Shown here piece by piece: positions 34,246-46,249 of a stretch of 64,000 nt of DNA; position 1 is the first letter of the stretch; every line of letters starts with the position of its first letter. A program made the translations under genes and the position numbers. Under the pieces are notes generated by a model. The model saw nothing but the letters and a program-made list of their open reading frames with translations, did not search any database and had not been told where the DNA came from. The stretch covers positions 1,426,001 through 1,490,000 of the forward strand of contig JAPNXP010000008.1 of NCBI GenBank assembly GCA_028753945.1, read 5' to 3'. The stretch comes from Hexactinellida sp. DTS-2022 (Eukaryota; Porifera; Hexactinellida).

Positions 34246-35930
34246 TGATGGCTTATGCCAAAATTGAATCGAATAAACATGAATATTTCAATTATGAATT
34301 TGAAGATTTCATAAATTCACATGCAAGATCCAGTGTCAAATACCAAAATTTGAGATGTACTCTATATAGAAGCTTGAAGTGTAAAGGATTTGGAAAGATA
34401 GACCTGAAGTTAAACCAATTCATTGAAACACAAGACAAAAACCATGAATTTGATGCATATAAAGCCAAACAAATTGCACTTCCGAAATAAACTAAAGAGA
34501 GCGGTAGGTTAATCAAGTATAGTAGGTTGTGATCTTTTTGATGATACATTAAATAATGACCCAGAAGCAACGAAAATTTCATACCGCAACAAAGATGCAT
34601 CATTTCAAAAAGAAGAAAACTTCAAATTCCTGGTATGCCAAAATCTGTAGATGAATTTAGCGAATTTTACTCCATAGCCGTTATTTCGATATACATAGTA
34701 ACTGTGAGGGTTGATATAAATAGTGTAGGAGTAGTTTTAATGTGAAATAAAATGACATCGCTAGTGAAAGGTTTCAAGTACATCAGTTTGATGGTACTTT
34801 TTAATTAGTACCCCAAGATATTATATCAGTTATTTACGATATTTTGCTATTATCATGAGCACACTATTCCTGTAAATCACATCTTGATGAGCAACAGATA
34901 AAAAGAACTTTATAGTCATGCTTAAAAGTGGTGTTCGAAATTCTACCCATAATGTATGTATCTTTGCTGTAACTGATTTCACGAACATTTATCGAGAAGT
35001 GCATTTCGAAAGCAACTTGATGGGATTCAGATGATAGGTTGATTATTCAATTCTACACAAGCAATTTGGATGCGTGTAAGGAAGGCTGGTCTAGTTCTGG
35101 GGTTTTTTTAAGGCCGATCTTGGTGTAAAATTTGCACCAAGATTTTTGGGAGTTACACCACGATTCGGGTCGGCCGCAGCCGCTGCAGTGTTGAGTTACA
35201 CCACGGCCGCTGCTGAATTACACCAAGGTCTCAACCTTAAAAAAACCCCTGGTCTAGCTAATATTTATCGGACGAATTCCGAATCCGTAATGGTTCCGTT
35301 GTATTATGGCAAAACCTTTATTGCCAGGAATGAAATTTCACCTACTTTGCCTTCTTGGAATATAACACGATTTAAGAATTACAATAAAAAAACAATGGGT
35401 GTTAAGAGAAAAGAACTTCTGTTTTTGAAACTCCTAATGGGCTAATAATGGAGCCGAAACGTATAATAAAAGTTTTTTTAAGACATATCGTAACAATATT
35501 TAGTCTTTTCTTGATTCACTTGAAAAGATCTTGTGTGAATTCGACTTGGAATACGCAAGATTAGAACAGGGTTTGCAAATATCCTGTCCTGTTAGTAAAT
35601 ACCACTAGGAAATGTAATCAAATGGAGGATATGCAAAGAGAAACTTAGCAATGGCACGTATACTCCACTATAATATCTCACTGATGTCAGTTCAACAGTT
35701 GGCAAACAATCTTACTGTAATACCAAGGAACTGACTTCAAAAATGAGATACATGATGAAATATCTGAGGATGAAGGATGATTTGATAATATATGCGTGGT
35801 ATGTCTACAAATTCGGCAAGAAACTTATGTCTTAGTGCGGAGTGGACATGGTAACCCACGTCATACATACAATGTCTGAATAGAAGATGCCCAAATTGCA
35901 GGAGTGAAATAACTCACTCAGTCAACTCGA
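34245..35930 (+). pseudogene. second FLYWCH-MULE-RING gene, heavily decayed
   Basis: The order of parts matches the minus-strand MULE at 28.6-30.2 kb. A FLYWCH-like finger: RCTLYRSLKCKGFGKID (C-x7-C) followed by QDKNHEF (34245-34490). The MULE first-Asp motif QFDGTF at about 34775, followed by a stop and LVPQDIISVIYDI. At 35240-35440, GLANIYRTNSESVMVPLYY probably corresponds to the post-core region. A RING remnant lies at about 35793-35915: CVVCLQIRQETYVL, SGHGNP, then after a frame change RCPNCRSE. A 155-bp hAT MITE (35097-35251) is inserted. The many stops and frameshifts show it is older than the other MULE; TIRs were not recognised. Confidence 0.75.
35097..35251. mobile_element. hAT-type MITE (155 bp)
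   Basis: Ends CTGGGGTTTTTTTAAGG and CCTTAAAAAAACCCCTG; flanks GTCTAGTT (35089-35096) and GTCTAGCT (35252-35259) match at 7 of 8. The interior has GTTACACC/GGTGTAA and GGCCGC iterations. Inserted within the decayed MULE. Confidence 0.87.
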
Positions 35931-36417
35931 CTTATCCAATAATATTATTTGCATCTAATTAGTATAGGTTGATTTGTAATTGTGCTTCATTATCATCATT
36001 CAAAGGGACTTTTGTTTTCTCATGTATTAAATAATTATGTTTGCCAATTCATATTCCTACGTCAATATACAAGCAACACTGAGGATCAAAATACAACATT
36101 AATAAAACGTCGATCAAAATCCTGCATAGGGAACAGCTAATCAAAATCCTACATTCTCGTTGATCAAAGTATACAGTCCCAAATAGCATAAAAATGGAAT
36201 GGACTTTATTTTAGGAAGTTAGATAAGTCTTAACAACTTAAAGATGTATCTCTTAAATGGTCAATAGAGGCCGATATATTGAATTATGGAGTTGGCATAT
36301 TTACAAAAGATACACTATAGTAGAACTCAGTTAAGAAGTAACAGCCTGGAAAACAAGCAAAAGTACATACTAACCGAGATACGTCTTATCCGTATGCATA
36401 ATCCACGAGTCGAAATA
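35931..36417. other. intergenic DNA
   Basis: Nothing recognised. Confidence 0.35.
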
Positions 36418-36425
36418 CTGACTTG

Positions 36426-37440
36426 CAGGGGCGCCGGAAATCATTTGTATCAGGGTGGGTATACTTCCCGATAAACATAAAATTAAATATTTTTTCAATA
36501 AGACTAATATCGAGAATACACGTGTTTGATTATAAGGAATACCTTTATATGGAACTCCAGGCTGAGAAATTATTCATTACTACGTTTACGTACATATAAG
36601 GCCTCATAAAATAAATTACTTGTTAATCATCCATCTTTTCGAGAAAATTGGGACGGGAAGCGGGAATTTATTTTTATTTATTAAATATTGCCTAATATTA
36701 AATTGTTCATTAACTTACAAGAGATTGACGATATATTTCACCAAACAGATTAATAATATTTATCGACAAGTTCTTCGTAATTAAATGTAATATATAATAG
36801 ACTATTAGTAAAGTTATCATTTTAGGAAGGATGAGGGTAATCGAAGTATTTATTAATATATGAAATTGTTTATTAAAACATTATGGATGCCAAATAAAAT
36901 AATATATATTGTCCGAACGGGGGACAAAAATTGGGGCAGGCGGGGTAGATAAACAAGTTATTTACTTTATACGGCCTAATGTATTTCTAAATTTACTAAT
37001 ATTATTAATATAAGATTAATTCAATATTGTCAAATAGAAACGTTACAATATGTATTAATCCAAAAAATTAAGGAACTTTGAGGCTGAAATAGACAAAATA
37101 AAAATGAACTTCAGCCTGAAATTTGAATTAATGTTCGTTATAAAAAAAACCGTCAAAATAGAAGAAATTAAATATAATCATTACTTAGAAACCTCTAGAG
37201 GGGTTATAGATGACATATACTTGTTACACAATCTGATTGTCTATGAACTTAGAAGAAATTGGAACATAAACTGTGAACAAATCAAAAACAAAATTGGATC
37301 TTGGATAACAGCGATTACTTTGGTCAATTGAATAAAATATTGATTGGAATATTGAGCATTAACAGGGTGGGTTAAACCCACCCTAAATAATTTTAGGGTG
37401 GGTCCATACCCACCCTTCCACCCCAGTTTCGGCGCCCCTG
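36426..37440. mobile_element. non-autonomous hAT element (1,015 bp)
   Basis: Ends CAGGGGCGCCGGAAATC and GTTTCGGCGCCCCTG; perfect 8-bp TSD CTGACTTG at 36418-36425 and 37441-37448. Near the right end a hairpin pairs AGGGTGGGTTAAACC with later ACCCACCCT copies. ORFs inside are short and lack hAT motifs. Confidence 0.92.
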
Positions 37441-37448
37441 CTGACTTG

Positions 37449-38041
37449 TACAATGATGTAAATATGATGTAGGATATACACGTCTCCAAAAACATACTTA
37501 ACGGTAAGATAAATGTATTTAGATGTAACGTACTCATACAATCAAAACACAAACTGCTGATAAATTTCTAGAGCGCGTACCAACTGAATTTGAATGAATA
37601 CATTTTAATTATTTGAGAATAGAAATTGGTACGTCTTATCCTAAGTACGTCGTAGCCGAGTAAGTAATAACAGAATCATTTTCTAATAGATCAGATAGGA
37701 GAAAATTGGTTATTAGAGTAAAGTACGAAATATTCGAGAGTGCTTACTAAGCGAGTTCCGAGTATTTACATTAAAGAAGATACTGACAAACTTTGAATTT
37801 CTAAACATAGTGCATGCTTTGATGTTATAAGGGGGTGGACTGGTATAGAATTAAATTTTACACCTTTGGTAGGTACGGTTTTTGATTTTTCTGACAAAAG
37901 TGGGGAGCCAGTTTCCTGTATTTCCTAACACTGAGATTCCGTGAAATTGATAAATCTAATTACATTGTTTAAACTTGTAATACTTAGATTGATTCAACTT
38001 GTTATGTCTTGCACTATTGTATCAACTTGCGAAAAATGATA
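37449..38041. other. intergenic DNA
   Basis: Nothing recognised. Confidence 0.35.
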
Positions 38042-38043
38042 TA

Positions 38044-38302
38044 CCGTATTTCCTTGAATAGTAGCCCCCCCTCGAATAATCGCCCCCCTTGAATAATCGC
38101 TCCCCCAAATAGGTCCTAATTATTTTTTGACACAGCCTAGAATACCCGTTGATATCAAATAATCGCCTCCCTACAATTATTGACTCTCTCAAATGATTAT
38201 ATTCCACAAATATTCGCCATTCTCGAAAATCATAACATTTTCTTGGGCCTAAATGGGGCTTGAAATCAATAATCGCCCCGGCTACTATTCAAGGCAATAC
38301 GG
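38044..38302. mobile_element. TA-target MITE with CCGTATTTCC ends (259 bp)
   Basis: TIRs CCGTATTTCCTTGAATAGTA and TACTATTCAAGGCAATACGG, with TA on each side (38042-38043 and 38303-38304). The interior repeats GAATAATCGCCCCCC-type units. The TA target points to the Tc1/mariner superfamily. Confidence 0.87.
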
Positions 38303-38582
38303 TATATTACAAATTGAAAGAATATAATTAGATTTAACAGTTTTACTGAATCTTAAGTGTGAGCAATTACAGGCGATTGGCAACAATGATGGCACAAACC
38401 TAGGCCAAAAGGTGAGAATTTAATTCTCTATCCAATTCATAAAATTTCATCAAGCTCACTATTACTCATTTAATGTTATATTCTTAGATCAAAATCGTAG
38501 CCCCAGGTGCAAATAATACGGTCACTCAGCACCTGCATGCCACGTTTCAAGACTTAATCTAGAAAATATAAAAAATAATAAA

Positions 38583-38682
38583 GGTAGTGATTTAAATAAT
38601 GGCCCATAACATAGTAGTCGGCACAGTAAAAAGGCAGTAATTTCAATACTGGCCCAATACGTAGTAGTCGGAACAGTTAGAA
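38583..38682 (+). repeat. two-copy 50-bp tandem repeat
   Basis: GGTAGTGATTTAAATAATGG followed 50 bp later by GGCAGTAATTTCAATACTGG; both continue to CATAGTAGTCGG or CGTAGTAGTCGG and an ACAGT. About 80% identical. Confidence 0.75.
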
Positions 38683-39040
38683 AAGACGCTTTGCATGGAA
38701 AGTGGATCGAGGTTTAACCGCAAGCATTTACTCGTAAGTGAGAGTTCAAATTTCAGAGGTTTCTATAGATGACTTCGAAGCACTGAGGAATGATATTTTG
38801 AGACGTATTAGATATTGAGACGCTACTATTAGAAAATGATGGATTTATGATAAATTTAAGAATAGGGGAATTTTTGATACGATAGTATAGAAACCATAGA
38901 CGGGATATTACAAAAGGGGGATTAAATTATCTAAGAAATGAATATATTACTTAATTGTCCATTAAACTTTACATCTCATCCATTTACAACAAACAAACAA
39001 TTAATAATATTCTGATTTTGAAATGAATCCAAATGCATAG

Positions 39041-39168
39041 AAGAAATTATCCAGTTTATTCTGGAAGAAAAATATCCGGAGGAAAGACAAGCTTTAGGTC
39101 AAACAAAACGAACTACAAAAGAAGATTGTCTTCTGAATTTTATGGGAGATTCCAACAAATTTTTCCAG
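39041..39168 (+). CDS. weak exon candidate
   Basis: A 128-bp open stretch between GCATAG (acceptor-like but with a poor pyrimidine tract) and CCAG|gtaata. It reads IIQFILEEKYPEERQALG with charged, helical character. A second open stretch (QSELDSIDENFHDEVGHPVV, near 39286-39345) follows after a TTTTTTCCATTAG site. The family is not recognised; it could be chance or a decayed element. Confidence 0.25.
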
Positions 39169-40049
39169 GTAATATTAACTCCCTAATTCCAATAGACAAT
39201 TAATAAATAAATTATGGTATAATTTATTTTTTCCATTAGAGGGTAAAGGTAGAAGGCAAAAATACAGATTTTGGAAGTTCCATTGCAGTCTGAGTTGGAC
39301 AGCATTGATGAAAACTTCCATGACGAAGTCGGTCATCCTGTAGTGAGTACAACTCTACATCCAGTTTAGTAAATATACACATGGGGAGGGATTTCCCAAG
39401 ACGTTAGAACAGCGATTCCCAGCATTTTTCAACCTGGGAGCCCCTATTGTAAATATTAGACATTCTCTGGACCCAATTCCTTGACCGTATACATCTTGTG
39501 GACCCCAAGTTGGTTAGAGAATATGTGAGTTAGTTTCATAATGCGGTATACCTTCAACGCCATCCGCTTGGTGCGGCCATGGGACCAATTTCATTTAGTG
39601 AGACAGTAATATATAGGAGGGTCCAGTTCTGGCCAGACAGCTTCTATATTTTGGCAGGCTACTTTTCAGAGACGTAAAGCGGCTGAATATAGACATTCTA
39701 CAGAATTTGTACTCGTTTGTAAGTTGTAAATGTACCTACATATCTGATCTCAATTGAGCTTTGTTTATTATTATGTGCAGCTAATATTATTTCGAATCAT
39801 TTAATAATAAGCAAATAATTATATCTTAATAGGAGTGTGAAGTTGGCTGAATATCGACTTCAGTCAATTACTTGACTAACTTGCTACATCAGATTTAAAT
39901 GATTTTACAGGATTCGAGAGAGCAGAAACCTAAGTTGAAGAAACTAGGATTACAAATAATATCTTATTAAATTTTCGACAAAATAATTGACCCATGACCC
40001 GCACTAGTTGCCCCACTTTTTTAATACACTAATACTATTTAGAGAATGC
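39169..40049. other. intergenic DNA with a hAT end fragment
   Basis: 39411-39520 (CAGCGATTCCCAGC; ATCTTGTGGACCCC) matches the reverse complement of 50307-50410 and is a fragment of a CAGTGGT-ended hAT family. No gene seen. Confidence 0.5.
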
Positions 40050-40211
40050 TTATATAGAGCTGAGCTCTAGTAGTGTTCAGATTTTTCCCATACTAAACCC
40101 CAGGCTCACTTTCTAAAGGTAAATTTCAAACCCTGGGAAAAACTGACCTTTCTCAGTGCCTGAATACACATACTGAAAAACTGAACTCTACTAGAGCTGA
40201 GCTCTATATAA
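40050..40211. mobile_element. palindromic MITE with TTATATAGAGC ends (162 bp)
   Basis: Arms TTATATAGAGCTGAGCTCTA and TAGAGCTGAGCTCTATATAA are perfect complements at the tips and continue inward through AGTAGTGTTCAG/CTGAACTCTACT. A second inner pair, CCCAGG...CCTGGG, lies near the centre. The TSD is unclear because the termini themselves are AT-palindromic. Confidence 0.75.
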
Positions 40212-41789
40212 GTTATTTGTACTAATTATATGGTATAGAAATTTCATCAAAAATTTATGTACCTTATGAAATATTTTCGTTTGAATATTGAAGTAGTCAA
40301 AATCGAGTCTACATTAAAATCCTATTATATTTACTATGTATATCACACATCTAGCAAAAGCGTCAATTCCAGTTTGACGTCTACAGTAGAAGTGATTAAA
40401 TTAGATCACAAGCTTCAAGCAAATAATATATTAAGTATTAATAATTCCTTATAAAGAGGATAATGTCAATTCAAGTCTCTTATTCTTCGAATAGTCCTTT
40501 GATAGTATCAACACTATTTATTGTTTGTTTGCATAATAAATGAATAAACTACTTTCAACATATCAAACGAATATAAAATTTCAGAAATCATATTATAAGC
40601 CCGCACCTATTATATTTAACCTAATCTCATCATTGATTGACCCATTACAGCCAATAAACTTTTCATTTATAACTTCGACTTTGCAAGTATTGACTCATGA
40701 GGTTCGTTTCTTCTTATTACATAAGATTTATGGTTTTAGATATTTATATCAGGGGTTTTCAACCTGGGGATCGCAAAGGCTTCCAAGGAAGGACTCACGA
40801 AACGATTAACATAATTGATTATAATTTAAAAATATTCAATTATTCATAAAATATAATATAACTGGCATCATCAATTGTGAAGTGAATAGATTGGATTTTG
40901 GACCTGATTTGATATGTTGACTCTCAAAAACTTAGCCTAGAGTCTCTCTAGTTCTTGAAAGAAGCAGTTCATACTCTACATCAAATATTTTGGTAATTAG
41001 ATGAGTTCTAACAACAAATTTCTCCCATGAACATTAAGGTGTTCGAGGGAATGTTCACAGAAGCAAAAGTTAAAAACCACTACATTATATTGACTATATA
41101 TTATATTAATTATTTTGTATGTACAATTTAGATTTACATTTGCGTCTCCACGATGCATGGCTCGAAATTTCAACAAAGCAGCTTTTCGAAAATCAAATTT
41201 ATTGAATTGTTGCATCAAATAATATTTGTTTATGTCCAATGTTAAAATAGATACAATATATTACTAGATTATTATGATATAATTCCTGACTAATTTTTAA
41301 GCCAAAAGACTAGATTCGGGATGTCAAACTCGATTCCGATACCTGGCGAATTCATAATTCCCGGGCCTTGTGAAAATTTATCTGAAAATAACTAGCGAGA
41401 TATTAATTAAAAAATCAGGAATCTTTGTAACTTTGTTCAATATACTACTGCAATGTAATTATATTTTCGCAAATGACCAGCTGGCTACCAGTTTGACACC
41501 TAGACTAGACAAAATGAGGGTCATGATGAATTTTATTTCAGTAGATATGTTGCATTAGTAAAAATCATAGTGTATAAAGATTCTAGTCGCTTTTTCAATT
41601 TTTATAAACTTTCATCGTTCTTTTGAAGAAGATTCGATCCATTTTGATTCCCCATATTAGTTTTATGTTTACTATTAAGTATGAACTAACAATCGCTTCT
41701 AATTGCCGAATTATCTGAATATGTGCTGGACATAAGTTTGTGCAACATTTTTCTAAAGTAATAATCTGGGTGGCGGTAATTCCACGACA
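40212..41789. other. intergenic DNA with a hAT end fragment
   Basis: 40752-40805 (CAGGGGTTTTCAACCTGGGG) is a Charlie-like hAT terminus with no partner found. Several ORFs of 60-89 codons lack any motif. The P-like fragment begins at the right edge. Confidence 0.45.
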
Positions 41790-42504
41790 CTTTTTAAGGA
41801 TAATACAATATGCATAACAGACCGATCCATTAGAAAAGAGATTTTCTCAATATAGACAAATGAGTGGCGGTCGTTTCCTAGTGAGTTTAACTGAGATACT
41901 GCGTTCTGAAAAGATAATAACTTACCAGCACCTTCTCAAACGCTATATCGACTTTAGTGGCTTAATAGTGTCTTCAACTGATGAAATAAATAAGCTGATT
42001 TCGGATTTTTTAATTACATTACCGACTGATTCTATTGACATACTTTATTTATCAGATAACTCTAAACATATTGTTGCTTATGTAGCAGGGTACATCTCTC
42101 ATTCGTTCATACAACGTTCCAACTGTGATGTTTGTTTTGAACTACTTCAGAAAGATTAGATGAATAATTTTTATATTGAGATTCTTAATAGAGGAGGGCT
42201 CGAGTTACCAACAGTAATCCTTTACCAATATGTAGAAACTGCATTTTCTATACTCGAATCGTTGAATCGCAGATTGGCAACTAAACTTCCAACTAAACAT
42301 GTAATGCTCCACCTACTTGCACAGGTATCAGTTGAATGGGATTCTGGTTTTGATTGCGATCTACATGCTACTGATGGTTGTAAGAGAGTTCATTCGATTA
42401 CAACTAATCTTTATCTTAAAGGACTTTCCAATGAAGTTAGTGAAACTGCTAGAAAGTCTCAAGTTGATTCATTTAAGGCCAAGACACGTAGACTACCAGA
42501 CTGA
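41790..42504 (+). pseudogene. P-element-like transposase C-terminal fragment
   Basis: Reads TDPLEKRFSQYRQMSGGRFL at about 41820, then LTEILRSEKIITYQHL; further on, VAYVAGYISHSFIQRSNCDVC, stop at 42157-42159, and a continuation to 42504. It is homologous to 11770-12211 of the P-like element at 7.8-12.8 kb (TDPLEHHFGLYRMMSG, AFIAGYAVHKFI, CHICIDLL) but clearly diverged, so it comes from another P-like lineage. No THAP domain or TIR is seen next to it. Confidence 0.8.
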
Positions 42505-42796
42505 TTGATTGTTTGTCTTTATCATTATAATAAATTATGCTTCATTGAATTCTTTTATATGTATACTGTATACATGTGTATTAGTTGTCGCTGACGTCAT
42601 TATTAAATGGCGCTAAACCGCAGTTCTGAGAATCTTATAAATACTACTAATGGATTTACCATACTCTATTACCCTATATTATGTCAAATTCACAAGTTCT
42701 ATAAGCATAGATTGTATTAGAGTGAAAATCAGAAACTGGCCTCTCTTTTTTATTCGTTGGTCGGCTGCTTTCCCATCTGTATTATATAGTAGTCTA

Positions 42797-43329
42797 TGGG
42801 CCTATGCACCAACTTTGTGAAACTGGACCATGGATTAAAGGAAGGCCATAGATAAATAGGTTATTTATTGTTATCTAATTAACTAGTAGTGATAGACCTC
42901 ATAAATGTTCTATAATCTATAACCACATAGGAACATGGTATCAAGGTATACATAACACCCTTCAGAATTGAGCTATGTCATCATTTGATTACGTAATCGC
43001 TATTATTGGTGAAATATCGTGTTTTTCTAGCCTGCTTTTAACATAGTTAGACGCGTTATAAATGTTCAAAATTGGAACATGATGATGCCCATAACTAGTT
43101 AGATGAAATATATCGAAATTATAAATGTAATGTTGACAAATTCGTCGGTTGCTAGGGAAATGTATATTTCCTAAATGAGCCATAACTCAAAAACTATCTA
43201 TTTATGTAACTAAGCTAGTACTGATCTATGTGCAATAGGTAACTTCCTATTCAATGATAATACATTATATATGCCTAACTACAATAATCCTTGAGAGAAT
43301 GAGTGTATTACCTCATAAGGAATTAATTC
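42797..43329. mobile_element. second, truncated copy of the 755-bp foldback element, inverted
   Basis: GGCCTATGCACCAACTTTGT to about 42945 matches the arm; the rest matches the interior of 10274-11028 in reverse complement, to CTCATAAGGAATTA. One arm is missing, so it is no longer a complete element. Confidence 0.82.
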
Positions 43330-43390
43330 TGCAATATATAGTAAATATATTGCAGATTTTAACGGAGATTCCATTTTGACTATCTTATTA

Positions 43391-43742
43391 TAGGAAATTA
43401 ATGCTCCATGAAATTAACACGAATTGGAGCTGAACATTTTCAAATACATGAAATTAACGCGAATAAATTTTATAAAAAGATTTAAGGATTATTAATCTCC
43501 TGATTGAATACTATTTATTGTGCCCAAATAGTCTTCCAATCTACTTGATAGACATGGTATATCCTCTCAACCTAGTTGCACATCTGAAAATATGTAACTT
43601 GGAAGTTTGTCCATCCATTGTATAATTTTGCTAAATAGCAGGAAATTAAGGTCATGGAATTAACGCTCCATGAAATTATCGCGAAGGAAATTAACGCGAT
43701 TTGGAGAAATGCGGGTCAATTTCATGGCGCGTTAATTTCCTA
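43391..43742. mobile_element. MITE family with TAGGAAATTAACGC ends (352 bp)
   Basis: Left TAGGAAATTAATGCTCCATG; right CATGGCGCGTTAATTTCCTA. The flanks TTATTA and TAATAA extend the palindrome, so the TSD cannot be separated from the TIR (TA or TTA are both possible). Other copies: 14015-14257 and the window end. Confidence 0.78.
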
Positions 43743-44132
43743 TAATAAGGTACATACTATGTCATTAAATTAGTTTATACTTCCTTCATAGTTCATTTCC
43801 CATTAATGCTACTGCAAATAAAATAAAAAATGTGTTAAATAGGAAATCTTCACTCTCAGGCCCGCAACTCTATGACATTTATCCATTTTGGCCCGCGGCC
43901 TAAAAGTTTGCCCACCCCTGTTCTAAATGGTTATAAAACCAATTTAGATAGTATACTCAAGTTCACATGAAATATAACTGAATCGAACAAAACTACGCTA
44001 CGTCTATAAATGAAATTTTGAATTATTTCAAATACATAGTTCTATTTGTGGTTTGGGGATTCAAAAATACAAACATTTAACATCACTCTGATTTACAATG
44101 TGCAAGCAATTGTCGTATCATTTCAATTAAAA

Positions 44133-44772
44133 CTAGCGTGCTTCGCTTGCTAGGTCGCTTCGCAGCAGAACACAACAACACACCAACCGCTTCGCGTTTG
44201 ATGTGTGGTTTATATACTTCTAACAATGATTATAAAACGTGATAGTCCTAAAATAGTCAAATTTAGTAATCCGAAATTTTAGTGATTACGTCATCATGCG
44301 ATAGTAAGTTAGCATTGTGGAAATCTGGTGTTACCAACATGTCTGCATCATTAATGTACATGTTCTATTAAATTTCCAGATATTTATGATAACTCTTAGA
44401 GGGCGGGAACTATGTGCAATTAAGTGAATTATCATGATTCTCGAAAAGTGATAATGACGTCATAAATTGTCGAGGTGAGAGAAATTTCTGGTGTAAATGT
44501 TACAGTTTATGGACGTGCCTGGTGTATCCCCGTGCACACTGGTGTACCCGCGTGCAAGCCAGGACTTTCTTCTGGTGTGCACGCGTGTACACCAGGCACG
44601 TCCATAAACTGCAACATAAACTTCAACTTGTTGTCGGGGGACAAGAGTTACCCCTATACATATGTAAATCAGATTTGGAAACCGTCCAGTTTCTTCAATC
44701 AACTCTGAACATACAAAAATATATATATGTATATACATATATACACCTATCCTTGTGTTTTAATAGTATAGC
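44133..44772 (-). mobile_element. non-autonomous Helitron, second copy (640 bp)
   Basis: On the minus strand the 5' end reads GCTATACTATTAAAACACAA (TC changed to GC) and the 3' end has the CGAAGCGGTTGGTGTGT hairpin side and ends CTAG next to T. It is homologous over most of its length to 13224-13912. It lacks the TA-target MITE of that copy but has its own hairpin insertion at 44499-44615. Confidence 0.87.
44499..44615. mobile_element. hairpin insertion (117 bp) inside the Helitron copy
   Basis: GTTACAGTTTATGGACGTGC pairs with GCACGTCCATAAACTGCAAC; both arms continue through CTGGTGTA. It is absent from the matching position of the 13224-13912 Helitron, so it is an insertion. The TSD is not clear. 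Confidence 0.7.
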
Positions 44773-45660
44773 CAGATATATACAAAATGAATATGCTAAA
44801 TATATATATTTCTATACTGATTTACTGTTACACTGATTTGTACAATTAGGAGGTTTTTAGTGTGATGCACCAGAGAGAGCAATGGTAGAAAAGTGATCTA
44901 AGGTTTCTAATAGTTCTAATACACATCATAACATTTAGTAAGCATCTACCCTAGTTACATGGGTGTAAAATCCTTATGAACTGGACTTTTACGAATTATT
45001 TCTCATGTTCAAGTTATTTGAACGATAACCATGAGTGAATATTGAAATATAGATAACAAACCAAATTTTTGTATTTCATTAATTTACAACAAACTTAAGA
45101 GAACTCCTACATCATTTTTGATGGTGCCATTCAATTCTCACGTATGAATAATCTATATGTCAGTAATACTTTAATTTTGAGCATCTGCAACCCAAATGCC
45201 TATTTCCTATAAACTACAAGTTTAAGCCAATGTGCTACTCAACAAATTAATGCACTACCTAGTTGACCATCAAACTCAAATCCAATTCGGTGGGAAATGT
45301 GTAATCGGATGTGACGGTGATATGAACATGTTCATTAATATTATGCTCCATGGTTGTTTAGTTTTAGAAAAAAATTCTTATGTTATAATAGCAATACCAA
45401 ATGATAAAAATACATTCCTAGATGCCTACAACGGATTATTGAAATGTATTTCAATACTAAATGTAGGAATATTTCACTCTCGAAGAATATTTGCAGACAA
45501 CTAACGTAAAACAATAGAACGTTTTCTTGAAGAATTTCCGTTTTGATGGTAGAGAAATTACACCCTTGATTTTTCGACACCCGAAGACCTAATGTTTTGA
45601 TTGCATATTTGGATACTACTAAGTATTCTAAGATATCGCTGCAAATATTAGAGTTCTACT
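44773..45660. other. intergenic DNA with an unassigned ORF
   Basis: A 90-codon plus-strand ORF at 45232-45504 reads QIQFGGKCVIGCDGDMNMF, later YVIIAIPNDKNTFLDAYNGL. Its composition is more protein-like than its neighbours, and after the stop the frame continues with FLEEFPF. The family is not recognised. Confidence 0.3.
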
Positions 45661-45798
45661 CAAGGGCGTAGCCAAGCCAAAATCTAGGAGGGGGCAAATG
45701 TACAACCAGCGAGCGTAGCGAGCGACTTAAAGAGGGTCTGGGGGTGAAGATGGCTGAGCTAGGGGGAGGGGGCAACTACTCCCCTCCCTACGCCCATG
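45661..45798. mobile_element. possible MITE with CAAGGGCGTAG ends (138 bp)
   Basis: CAAGGGCGTAGCC at the left and CTACGCCCATG at the right are near-complements. The interior is GC-rich (GGGGGAGGGGGC). No matching TSD. Confidence 0.55.
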
Positions 45799-46135
45799 CT
45801 ATCTATTACTATCTATTAATCCATAGCTATGAACTATGAAAGTCTCAATATTGTACTAATCCATACTAGCCGAGAATAGAATTTTGAACTTTTATACCAG
45901 TTTTTAGCCCGAAACATGTCAATTATATATTATACCTGAGTCGATTCTCAATGTTTTAAACCGCATCAGAATTTAAAAATTCCTCCGTCTTCCCCAACTT
46001 ATTGTCATTTTTGTGAAATTGGTCCAAAAAATTGCCAAAAATTTCTTTAAAAGTGTCCCAATTGAATATTTGTGTATTATAATGCCAAAACTGCCGCGGT
46101 TGAAACCATGCATCTAAGTTTCCTGATCATCTTAA

Positions 46136-46245
46136 CCCTCGTCTGGCTAGGAATGTAAAATTGAAACTGAAAGTTAATTGAATTTCAATTGAAAGTGAAA
46201 GTGGGGTTTTTCTATTTATACCTTTTACCCCAAGCCAGCCGAGGG
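46136..46245. mobile_element. piggyBac-type MITE (110 bp)
   Basis: TIRs CCCTCGTCTGGCTAGG and AAGCCAGCCGAGGG lie exactly between two TTAA tetramers (46132-46135 and 46246-46249), the piggyBac target. Internal arms CAATT/AATTG and ACTTTC/GAAAGT extend the fold. Confidence 0.82.
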
Positions 46246-46249
46246 TTAA

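Larger units (their letters stand above)
42590..43921. mobile_element. second copy of the CAGGGGTGGGCAA hAT family, with nested repeats
   Basis: 42590-42790 resembles 9110-9315 inside the hAT at 8396-9485 (ATTAAATGGCGC; AAACTGGCCT), and the sequence ends at 43921 with GTTTGCCCACCCCTG. Between lie a foldback copy (42797-43329) and an AATTAACGC-family copy (43391-43742). The left end was not found. Confidence 0.6.

Noticed and set aside
35146-35445. 99-codon ORF with an alanine-rich start as a gene
   Set aside because: The first third is the hAT MITE; the remainder belongs to the decayed MULE.
44460-44836. ORFs with repeated RAWCxxVHT text
   Set aside because: Produced by the 117-bp hairpin insertion in the Helitron and read on both strands.
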